Of a stretch of DNA of 8,216 nt, positions 1 through 7,282 are shown one piece after another; positions within the stretch are counted from its first letter, which is position 1; the number at the start of each line of letters is the position of its first letter. Origin of the DNA: Bryobacterales bacterium (GTDB lineage: Bacteria > Acidobacteriota > Terriglobia > Bryobacterales > Bryobacteraceae); NCBI GenBank assembly GCA_009697495.1, contig SHUN01000107.1, forward strand, positions 1 through 8,216. Reading direction: 5' to 3'. The translations under genes and the position numbers were made by a program. The notes beneath the pieces are model-generated. The model saw only the letters and a list, made by a program, of their open reading frames with translations. It did not search any database and was not told the origin of the DNA.

Positions 1-520
1 CATCAAGCTTGAAGGCGTCGAAAAAGCTTCCGTCGAAGACTCAAAGAAAGTGGTGCAGATCTGTACCGAATATGCCCAAAAAGGCATGTTTAACATCTTT
101 CTCGCCGTGTTCTTCGCCACGCTCGCTTTCGCCTTCCTGGAGCCGTACTTCTTCATTGGCTATCTGATTTCCATTGCGCTTTTCGGCTTGTACCAGGCCA
201 TTTTCATGGCAAACGCCGGCGGCGCCTGGGACAACGCGAAGAAGATTGTGGAAGTGGAGTTGAAGGCCAAAGGGACCGACCTCCATTCGGCCACAATCGT
301 TGGCGACACGGTTGGCGATCCGTTTAAGGACACTAGTTCCGTCGCGCTCAACCCGATCATTAAATTCACGACGCTATTTGGACTTCTCGCCGTCGAACTG
401 GCCGTCTCAATCACGGAGACGCAAGGCGCTAGTTTCACCAACATCCTTTCCGTCGGCTGCCTGGCCGTCGCGTTATTTTTCGTCCATCGCAGCTTTTACG
501 GGATGCGGATCGGAAAATAG
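1..520 (+). CDS. hppA: Membrane-bound ion-translocating pyrophosphatase, C-terminal part (5' truncated)
   Basis: This is the last 172 residues of a membrane pyrophosphatase, which couples hydrolysis of cytoplasmic PPi to pumping of H+ or Na+ across the inner membrane. The reading frame is open from base 2, so the start lies upstream; the family is usually about 700-800 residues. The recognisable signature is GGAWDNAKK followed by GDTVGDPFKDTS, the conserved cytoplasmic acidic/lysine segments that bind Mg-PPi near the C-terminus. Hydrophobic helices flank them: two before GGAWDNAKK (around FNIFLAVFFATLAFAF and the segment after it) and two after the acidic motif. The segment DTSSVALNPIIKF differs from the DTSGPSLNILIKL form of plant-type enzymes. 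The residues that decide K+ dependence and ion choice are upstream of the window, so the H+ versus Na+ subtype cannot be called. The family assignment is very secure. Confidence 0.95.
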   Translation, partial: IKLEGVEKASVEDSKKVVQICTEYAQKGMFNIFLAVFFATLAFAFLEPYFFIGYLISIALFGLYQAIFMANAGGAWDNAKKIVEVELKAKGTDLHSATIVGDTVGDPFKDTSSVALNPIIKFTTLFGLLAVELAVSITETQGASFTNILSVGCLAVALFFVHRSFYGMRIGK

Positions 521-534
521 GCAATCTTCCAAAC

Positions 535-595
535 GCGAACTCCCCCCACTCGGTGTCCAGGCCCGGCCTGTGTCGGCTCCTCAGTGGGCGTTCGC
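535..595. repeat. Nested inverted repeat downstream of hppA
   Basis: GCGAAC (535-540) pairs with GTTCGC (590-595). Inside it CCCACT (545-550) pairs with AGTGGG (583-588), and at the centre CAGGC (558-562) pairs with GCCTG (566-570). Together they can form one long interrupted stem in RNA or a cruciform in DNA. No T-run follows, so it is not a textbook intrinsic terminator. It may act as an hppA 3'-end structure, or be a dispersed repeat or a small structured RNA. Pairing was found by eye, without an energy calculation. Confidence 0.5.
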
Positions 596-596
596 T

Positions 597-623
597 GGCA
601 GGCGTTGCCTCTAAACGCCTGCC
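597..623. repeat. Perfect 10-bp hairpin between hppA and hicA
   Basis: GGCAGGCGTT (597-606) and AACGCCTGCC (614-623) are exact reverse complements separated by a 7-nt loop. The hairpin directly follows the nested repeat at 535-595. Neither strand has a U-tract after the stem, so any role in ending hppA transcription would be non-canonical. The rest of the gap (624-718) shows only a 10-bp palindrome, CTGCATGCAG at 687-696, and no convincing gene. Confidence 0.5.
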
Positions 624-718
624 CCGTGCCAAAAACGCTACTGTCTGGCGCCTCGGTACTTTTAGCACCTCCGCGTGAATCCCATGCTGCATGCAGGACA
701 GAATTCGGCCGGCGGTCT

Positions 719-747
719 TTGGATCATCACTCTCGACTGGATATCAT
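719..747 (+). promoter_or_regulatory. Candidate hicAB promoter (-35/-10)
   Basis: TTGGAT (719-724) and TATCAT (742-747) are separated by 17 bp, a sigma-70-like arrangement with one mismatch in the -10 box and a poor -35 box. Transcription would begin near 754, giving a very short leader before the hicA GTG at 767. A GAGG at 761-764 lies only 2 nt from that GTG, which is tight for a ribosome binding site. Confidence 0.35.
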
Positions 748-760
748 CTTTTGATATCAT
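740..760. promoter_or_regulatory. Operator-like symmetric repeat upstream of hicA
   Basis: GATATCA (740-746) and TGATATC (752-758) form a 7-bp-arm inverted repeat with a 5-nt spacer. The same bases also read as a direct repeat of GATATCAT (740-747 and 753-760). The element overlaps the candidate -10 box and ends 6 bp before the hicA start. HicB antitoxins with ribbon-helix-helix domains are known to bind palindromic operators over their own promoter, so autorepression by HicB or HicAB is the likely role. The repeat is seen directly; the binding is inferred. Confidence 0.6.
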
Positions 761-766
761 GAGGCA

Positions 767-1024
767 GTGAGCAAACACCAGCGCGTGCTGGAAGCGATCT
801 TCGAAAAGCGAGCCAACATTGCATGGGCGGATATTGAAGCGATGCTCTCCTACCACGGGGCGGAAATCTCGGAAGGCCGGGGATCGCGCGTGCGTATCGC
901 TCTCAACGGTGTGCGCGCCGTTTTCCATCGACCGCATCCTCAGAAAGAGGCCGGCCGCGGCCCGGTCACTTCCATGCTCAGATTTCTCGTTGAGGCGGGC
1001 CTGGGCCGGGAGAGGAAATCATGA
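767..1024 (+). CDS. hicA: HicA-family mRNA interferase toxin
   Basis: An 85-residue protein of the HicA toxin family: small double-stranded-RNA-binding-fold ribonucleases that cleave mRNA and are held inactive by HicB. Visible family features are the N-terminal helix MSKHQRVLEAIFE, the ADIEAMLSYHGAEISEG segment, and the strand pair GSRVRIALNGVRAVFHRPHP (39-58). The length is normal. The canonical GSH catalytic motif reads GSR (39-41) here; as I recall, this is usual in the FHRPHPQKE subgroup of HicA, so His54 or His57 may serve instead. The start is GTG; an in-frame stop at 752-754 excludes a longer N-terminus. The stop overlaps the hicB start as ATGA, so the two are translationally coupled. 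Toxin before antitoxin is the usual hicAB order. Codon choice looks less C-ending than in the flanking genes, which fits acquisition by transfer, but only weakly. Confidence 0.9.
   Translation: MSKHQRVLEAIFEKRANIAWADIEAMLSYHGAEISEGRGSRVRIALNGVRAVFHRPHPQKEAGRGPVTSMLRFLVEAGLGRERKS
1011..1016 (+). promoter_or_regulatory. Ribosome binding site of hicB
   Basis: AGAGGA lies 4 nt before the hicB ATG, inside the hicA reading frame. It is a better Shine-Dalgarno match, at a better distance, than anything before the hicA GTG. This fits antitoxin made in excess of toxin. Confidence 0.6.
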
Positions 1025-1341
1025 CCTACAAGGGATATCAGGCAATAGTGGAACTTCACGAAGAAGACGGCGTATTTCACGGAGAAGTGATCAACACGCG
1101 AGACGTGATTACCTTCCAAGGTTCTTCCGTGGAGGAACTGAAACTGGCCTTTGAAGATTCAGTGAATGACTACTTGGAGTTCTGCGCCTCTCGCGGGGAA
1201 GACCCGGAGAAGCCATTCTCCGGGAAATTTCTGGTCCGTGTGCCGCCCGAAGTGCATCGCCTAATTATGGCGGAGGCCAGGCGGCAGGGCAAAAGCTTGA
1301 ATGCCTATGTTCTGGAGAAGCTGCGGCAAGGGCCCATTTGA
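1021..1341 (+). CDS. hicB: HicB-family antitoxin with C-terminal ribbon-helix-helix domain
   Basis: A 106-residue antitoxin partner of HicA. Residues 1-62 are the HicB partial RNase-H-like fold (GYQAIVELHEEDGVFHGEV, then FQGSSVEELKLAFEDSVNDYL), the part that blocks the toxin in characterised pairs. Residues 66-101 form an Arc-like ribbon-helix-helix DNA-binding domain: strand GKFLVRVP, then two helices ending SLNAYVLEKL. This domain supports autoregulation through the repeat at 740-760. The ATG at 1021 overlaps the hicA stop by four bases and is preceded by AGAGGA (1011-1016), a good ribosome binding site, which would favour ample antitoxin synthesis. The gene ends about 90 bp before the convergent thiC stop. 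Confidence 0.92.
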   Translation: MTYKGYQAIVELHEEDGVFHGEVINTRDVITFQGSSVEELKLAFEDSVNDYLEFCASRGEDPEKPFSGKFLVRVPPEVHRLIMAEARRQGKSLNAYVLEKLRQGPI

Positions 1342-1396
1342 ATAATGAGGGCGGCCGCAACCGCCGATCCCGCCCCCCACAGGCGTCAACAAACCA

Positions 1397-1420
1397 GGGC
1401 GGCGTCCACCAACGCCGCCC
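1397..1420 (-). terminator. Probable intrinsic terminator of thiC
   Basis: GGGCGGCGT (1397-1405) and ACGCCGCCC (1412-1420) form a perfect 9-bp GC-rich stem with a 6-nt loop, 13 bp beyond the thiC stop. Read on the minus strand, the stem is followed by TGGTTTGTTGA, a T-rich but interrupted tract. On the plus strand the downstream bases are not T-rich, so the hairpin serves thiC better than hicB. A weaker 5-bp stem (1350-1354 with 1361-1365) just after the hicB stop could help hicAB. Confidence 0.6.
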
Positions 1421-1433
1421 GCGAACTCAGACC

Positions 1434-2856
<1,423 letters not shown>

Positions 2857-4110
2857 ATGTTCCCCCGGTTCTGGGCGGTTCTGACACTGTTCAGCCTCCC
2901 GATATTTGCCGTCGACGCCACTGAGTATCGCCAACGCCGCGCCAAAGTCTGCGAGCAACTCGCCAAGCAAAAGGGAATTCTCGTCCTCTATGGCGCCACC
3001 GAAGCCGAGCGCGGCGATCTCCGCAGCCGCTTCTTCCAGGAAGCCAATTTCTATTACCTCACCGGCTGGTCCGAACCCGGCGCCCTCCTGCTGTTAACAC
3101 CCACTGACGAATTCCTCTTCCTTCCTCCCCGCAACGAAGCCCGGGAGATTTACACAGGCCGCAAACTTGTCGCCGGTGACCCCAACACGACCGGACTTGC
3201 CAATCTATTAAGCTCCAACCGCTTCGAAGTGACGCTGTTCCAAAACCTCGACGCGGCCGAGAAGATCTACGCCCTTCTCAATATCAACAAGTCATCCCCG
3301 CTCAAACGCCTCACTGGCACGCGCCCTGTTGAAAGCGTCGCGTCCATTCTTTTTTCCCTTCGGCAAATCAAATCTTCCGCCGAACTGGACCTCATCCAAA
3401 AGTCCATCGACGTTTCTGTGAAAGCCCACAAGGCCGCCTGGCAGCGGGCCGCCTCCGGCCTCTTCGAATACCAGATCGGCGCCACTATGACCAATATCTA
3501 CTTCGAAGCCGGTTGCGAGCGCAGTGCTTACCCGCCCATCGTCGGTTCCGGCCCCAACTCCACCATCCTTCATTACAACAAGAACGACCGCCGCATGGAT
3601 TCCGGCGAAGTCCTGCTAATGGACGTCGCCGGCGAATGCTCCATGTACGCCGCCGATATCACTCGCACCATTCCAGTCAACGGCAAATTCTCGCCCCGGC
3701 AACGGGAAATCTATGAAGTCGTCCTGGGCGCTCAACGGGCAGCCGTCGCGGCTGTCAAGCCTGGCATGCGTTTAGCCAAGGAGACCGAAAACAGCCTGCA
3801 CAAGATCGCAATGGACTATATCAATCAGCATGGCCGCTCGCTCAAAGGCGAACCCCTCGGCAAATACTTCACCCATGGCCTTGGGCACCACGTCGGCCTC
3901 GATGTCCACGATCCCGGTCTCCCCATCATGCCCCTCGAAGCCGGTAACGTAATCACCATTGAACCCGGAATCTATATCCCGGAAGAAGGCATCGGCGTCC
4001 GCATTGAGGACATGCTGCTCGTCACCGAAACCGGCTCGAAACTCCTGACCGGCGCCCTTCCATCGGATCCCGATGTCATCGAAAAATCGTTACATGACAG
4101 GAAGCGGTAA
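2857..4110 (+). CDS. Exported Xaa-Pro aminopeptidase (M24B, aminopeptidase P family)
   Basis: A 417-residue metallopeptidase that would remove N-terminal residues preceding proline. Residues 1-20 (MFPRFWAVLTLFSLPIFAVDA region) look like a signal peptide, so it is probably periplasmic rather than cytosolic like E. coli PepP. An AMP_N domain (about 22-150, with RSRFFQEANFYYLTGWSEP) precedes the pita-bread catalytic domain (about 170-405). The five dinuclear metal ligands are all visible: D256 (LLMDVAGE), D267 (AADITRT), H344 in HGLGHHVGLDVHD, E369 (ITIEPGIY) and E384 (VRIEDM). The D256-D267 spacing equals that of E. coli PepP. I chose ATG 2857 over the adjacent GTG 2854; no clear ribosome binding site precedes either. 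The gene is the first of the four-gene run and its 3' end overlaps the histidine kinase start. Confidence 0.93.
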   Translation: MFPRFWAVLTLFSLPIFAVDATEYRQRRAKVCEQLAKQKGILVLYGATEAERGDLRSRFFQEANFYYLTGWSEPGALLLLTPTDEFLFLPPRNEAREIYTGRKLVAGDPNTTGLANLLSSNRFEVTLFQNLDAAEKIYALLNINKSSPLKRLTGTRPVESVASILFSLRQIKSSAELDLIQKSIDVSVKAHKAAWQRAASGLFEYQIGATMTNIYFEAGCERSAYPPIVGSGPNSTILHYNKNDRRMDSGEVLLMDVAGECSMYAADITRTIPVNGKFSPRQREIYEVVLGAQRAAVAAVKPGMRLAKETENSLHKIAMDYINQHGRSLKGEPLGKYFTHGLGHHVGLDVHDPGLPIMPLEAGNVITIEPGIYIPEEGIGVRIEDMLLVTETGSKLLTGALPSDPDVIEKSLHDRKR

Positions 4111-5956
4111 AGCCCAATACTGGCTCGCTGTTTCCGCCGCCGGCCTCCTTGCCCTGGTCGCCAGTTGGACGCCGCTGGCCGCGCAGATTGACAACTACGC
4201 CACGGACTGGCTTTTCCGCGCCCACCCGCCAAAACCCTGGCTACCCCAATCGGCCATCCTCGCCCTCGATGAAGATTCTTACGAACTCACGCAGGGCGTC
4301 CGCAACCTTCGCTCCAAGCTCGCCGAAGCCATCGAAATCGTAGCGAAAGCCCAGCCCAAAGTCATCGCCCTCGACGTCGTGCTGGTCGACGCCGGCCAAG
4401 GCGGCGAGGATCAACAACTCGCCCTGGCGCTCCGCGCCGCTGGCAACGTCATCCTTCCCTGCGAACTCCTTCCAGGCTCGCGCTGGAAGCTTCCCCAGCC
4501 TATCTTCCTGGAAGCAACAGACGCGCTTGGGCACGTCCACGCCGAACCCGACGCCGACGGAATGAGCCGCCACATGCCGCTGGAAAAAACGGGTGATCGG
4601 CAACGATACTGGGCGCTCTCGCTCGAAGCGTTCCGCCGCGCCCAAAACGCCCAAATTACCGAGACATCTGAAGGCCTCGACATTGCCGGCCTCCGCGTTC
4701 CCGCCTCGCGCGACGGCGGCCGCCTGCTGCGCATTCGTTACCTTCCTCCCGATGCCGGCGGACAATCCCGCATCCCTCAAGTTACCCTTCAGCAAGTCCT
4801 CAAGGACCCGGCGGCCGCGCAGATTTTCAAAGACAAGATTGTATTCGTTGGCGCCACCGCCCAGTCCGCCACCCGCGACCGCATGATGACGCCCTACAAC
4901 ACCAGCCGCCCCATGCCCGGCGTGGAAATTCATGCGCACGCATTCGAAACCATTGCCCAGGGACAGTTCCTGGCCGACGCGGCCCCTTCATTCGTCCTAC
5001 TTACGGCAGTCGCATTCATCGCCATCGCCGGAACGCTTTTCCTCCGCTGGTCCGGCACGCCGGCCTATGCGCTTGCCGCGCTGCTGATCTTGATTGCCCA
5101 CGCTCTCCCGCATCTTTTTTTCCTCAACCGGTTGATCTTCCCTTATGTCGCCCCCGCCGCCACGGCGTGGTTCGCCGTCACGTGCGCCGCCGTTTTTCAA
5201 TACTTCCGCACCCGCGAACAACTCGCCGAAACCGAAAGCGAGCGCTCCCGCTATCAGGAAGCGATCCAGTTCGTGACCCACGAAATGCGCACGCCCTTAA
5301 GCGCCATTCAGGGCTCCAGCGAACTCATGAATCGCTATAAGCTCAGCGAGGAGAAACAGAAGCAACTCTCCCAACAAATCCACACGGAATCCAAGCGCCT
5401 AGCCGGCATGATTCAAACGTTTCTCGACGTCGAACGCCTCTCCGCCGGCCAGATGAATCTCAAAACCGAGCCTTTCGAAATCGCCAAAATAGTCGCCACC
5501 TGTGTCGACCGCGTTCGCCCCCTCGCCGAACGAAAATCCATCCAAATCCAACTCCACGAATGCGTCTCCGCCACTGTCCGGGGTGACCGCGAGCTGATGG
5601 AGTACGCCGTCTACAATCTCCTGACGAACGCCGTCAAATACTCGCCCGCGGAAACGAAAGTCGATGTGAACGCGTCCTTGCAGGATGGACTTCTCAGCGT
5701 GGCGGTGCAGGACGAAGGCATCGGAATGAGCGCCGAAGAACTCAAAAAAATCGGCCAAAAATTTTACCGGACAAAAAAAGCGGAACAGTCCGGCGAAGTC
5801 GGCACCGGCATCGGGCTCTCGATTGTCCAGCAAATCATCAACCATCACGGAGGCCGCTTGCAAGTTACCAGTTCCCCTGGACACGGTTCTTGCTTTACGA
5901 TGTTAGTACCGGCTTTGATTTCCCCCGCGTCCGTCCTGCCGGAATCGGAGAAGTAA
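4094..5956 (+). CDS. CHASE2-domain membrane sensor histidine kinase
   Basis: A 620-residue inner-membrane histidine kinase. One N-terminal membrane segment (about 9-30) is followed by an extracytoplasmic CHASE2 domain (about 31-295), with typical segments DWLFRAHPP, ILALDEDSY, VIALDVVL, GHVHAEPDADGMSRHMPL and KIVFVGATA then GVEIHAHAFETI. Three further membrane helices (about 300-370), a short coiled link and the kinase core come next: H-box FVTHEMRTPLSAI with phospho-His H396, N-box LLTNAVKY with N512, G1 DEGIGM at D540, and G2 GTGIGL from G570. There is no HAMP, PAS or receiver domain, so it should act through the separate regulator encoded next. The start is uncertain: ATG 4094 (17-nt overlap with the peptidase gene) or ATG 4073 (seven residues longer, 38-nt overlap). 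Neither has a strong Shine-Dalgarno, suggesting translational coupling. CHASE2 ligands are generally unknown. Confidence 0.95.
   Translation: MTGSGKAQYWLAVSAAGLLALVASWTPLAAQIDNYATDWLFRAHPPKPWLPQSAILALDEDSYELTQGVRNLRSKLAEAIEIVAKAQPKVIALDVVLVDAGQGGEDQQLALALRAAGNVILPCELLPGSRWKLPQPIFLEATDALGHVHAEPDADGMSRHMPLEKTGDRQRYWALSLEAFRRAQNAQITETSEGLDIAGLRVPASRDGGRLLRIRYLPPDAGGQSRIPQVTLQQVLKDPAAAQIFKDKIVFVGATAQSATRDRMMTPYNTSRPMPGVEIHAHAFETIAQGQFLADAAPSFVLLTAVAFIAIAGTLFLRWSGTPAYALAALLILIAHALPHLFFLNRLIFPYVAPAATAWFAVTCAAVFQYFRTREQLAETESERSRYQEAIQFVTHEMRTPLSAIQGSSELMNRYKLSEEKQKQLSQQIHTESKRLAGMIQTFLDVERLSAGQMNLKTEPFEIAKIVATCVDRVRPLAERKSIQIQLHECVSATVRGDRELMEYAVYNLLTNAVKYSPAETKVDVNASLQDGLLSVAVQDEGIGMSAEELKKIGQKFYRTKKAEQSGEVGTGIGLSIVQQIINHHGGRLQVTSSPGHGSCFTMLVPALISPASVLPESEK
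5947..5953 (+). promoter_or_regulatory. Ribosome binding site that decides the TTG start of the response regulator
   Basis: GGAGAAG lies inside the last codons of the kinase gene, about 6 nt before TTG 5960. It supports this rare start codon, which begins the protein exactly at the conserved receiver-domain strand QRLLVVEDD. Confidence 0.7.
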
Positions 5957-5959
5957 ACC

Positions 5960-7279
5960 TTGCAACGATTGCTGGTTGTCGAGGACGATAACGCTGTCCG
6001 CAACAATATCGTCACCTGTCTGGAACTCGAAGGGTTCGAAGTGGAGGCCGTTGGCACCACGCGGGAAGCCCTGGCTAAGTTACAGGATGGCAGTTACACC
6101 ATCGTCCTTTCGGACATTTATTTAGACGAGCGCACGGGCCTTGATGTCCTGAACGCCGCCCGCGCAGCCAATCCCGATTGCGCCGTCATCCTGATGTCGG
6201 GCCGCGGCTCCATGGAAACGGTTATGGCTGCCACGCGCGGCGGCGCGTTCGACTATCTCGCCAAGCCATTCGACCTCGATGACATGGTCGACAAGATCCG
6301 GCGCGCCGAAGCTTCTCTCAATGAACCCGAGGAGAAGGAAACCCGCATCGACGACATCCCCGATACAGAAATGATCGGATCCTCGCCGCACATGGTCGAG
6401 ATCTACAACATTCTCGCGAAAGTCGCTCCTACCGATGCCACACTCCTTGTGGAAGGCGAAACCGGCACGGGCAAAGAGCTGGTCGCGCGCATGATCCATC
6501 GCTATTCCCGCCGTTCGGACAAGCCTTTCGTTGCCGTCGATTGCGGATCCATCCCGCCCTCGCTGCTGGAGAGCGAACTCTTCGGCGCTCTGAAGGGCTC
6601 TTTCACCGGCGCTGACCGCGACCGCGTCGGCGTCTTCGAATCCGCCAATCACGGGACGATCTTCCTGGATGAAATCGGTGACATCGACCTCAACTTCCAG
6701 GCCAAACTTCTCCGGGTTCTCCAGGAGCGTGAAATCCGTCCGCTCGGATCCCCGCGCAGTAAATCCATCGATATCCGCATTGTCGCCGCCACGAACAAAA
6801 ATGTTCGCCAACTGGTCGAGCAAGGCAAATTCCGCGAGGATTTGTGGTTCCGACTCGATGTCGTTCGCATTGAAATTCCGGCGCTGCGCGAACGCCGCGG
6901 CGACGTCCCGCTCCTCGCCCAGACCTTCCTCGATCGCTACAACGAGCGCTACCAAAGCCGCGCCATCCTTACCGACAGCGGCGTCAAGGCCCTGGACTCC
7001 TACACTTGGCCGGGCAACGTCCGCCAACTCCAACACCTCATGGAACGCCTAGTCATCCTGGCTCCGCAAGGCCGTATCGATGAATCCGCCGTCAACGACT
7101 CTATCGCCGAAGGCGAGGGCAAGGACACGGTCGGCGAAACTCTTGAAGGCGCCAAGACGGAACAGATCCGGAAAGTACTCGCCGCCACTGGCGGGAACAA
7201 AAGCAAAGCTGCCAAGATTCTCGGCATCGAACGCAAGACGCTCTACCGGCTCATCGAGCGATTCGGTCTCGACAAATAA
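5960..7279 (+). CDS. NtrC-family sigma-54-dependent response regulator
   Basis: A 439-residue three-domain transcription activator. The receiver domain (1-118) has the acidic pair in VVEDD (D9, D10), phospho-acceptor D52 (LSDIYLD), S80 in the switch position and K102 (AKPFD). The AAA+ sigma-54 activation domain (about 137-370) has Walker A GETGTGKE (166-173), the sigma-54 contact loop as GSFTGA (213-218) instead of GAFTGA, Walker B IFLDEIGD (D237, E238), FREDLWFRLDV and WPGNVRQL. The C-terminal Fis-type helix-turn-helix (about 400-437) reads NKSKAAKILGIERKTLYRLIERFGL. The TTG start is 3 nt after the kinase stop, so the kinase is almost surely its cognate partner. It should activate sigma-54 promoters when D52 is phosphorylated. 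I found no good -24/-12 promoter before the operon itself, so its targets may be elsewhere. Confidence 0.96.
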   Translation: MQRLLVVEDDNAVRNNIVTCLELEGFEVEAVGTTREALAKLQDGSYTIVLSDIYLDERTGLDVLNAARAANPDCAVILMSGRGSMETVMAATRGGAFDYLAKPFDLDDMVDKIRRAEASLNEPEEKETRIDDIPDTEMIGSSPHMVEIYNILAKVAPTDATLLVEGETGTGKELVARMIHRYSRRSDKPFVAVDCGSIPPSLLESELFGALKGSFTGADRDRVGVFESANHGTIFLDEIGDIDLNFQAKLLRVLQEREIRPLGSPRSKSIDIRIVAATNKNVRQLVEQGKFREDLWFRLDVVRIEIPALRERRGDVPLLAQTFLDRYNERYQSRAILTDSGVKALDSYTWPGNVRQLQHLMERLVILAPQGRIDESAVNDSIAEGEGKDTVGETLEGAKTEQIRKVLAATGGNKSKAAKILGIERKTLYRLIERFGLDK

Positions 7280-7282
7280 ACC

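Noticed and set aside
596..610. TGGCAGGCGTTGC on the plus strand as a sigma-54 promoter
   Set aside because: Only 8 nt lie between GG and GC; functional sites need 10.
614..634. Sigma-54-like site on the minus strand, TGGCACG with GC at the right distance (GG-N10-GC)
   Set aside because: The -24 half is perfect but the -12 half lacks the TT, it overlaps a hairpin arm, and it points into the 3' end of hppA with no gene to serve.
662..937. Minus-strand frame across the hicA promoter and gene
   Set aside because: It is antisense to a clear HicA; no family is seen and no ribosome binding site was noted.
4241..4939. 232-codon open frame on the minus strand
   Set aside because: It is antisense to the CHASE2 domain and has a composition typical of shadow frames (Gly/Ala/Val rich, no domain).
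6122..7036. 304-codon open frame on the minus strand
   Set aside because: It is exactly antisense to the response regulator, whose domains and motifs are unmistakable; long antisense frames are common in GC-rich genes, and its translation shows no recognisable family.
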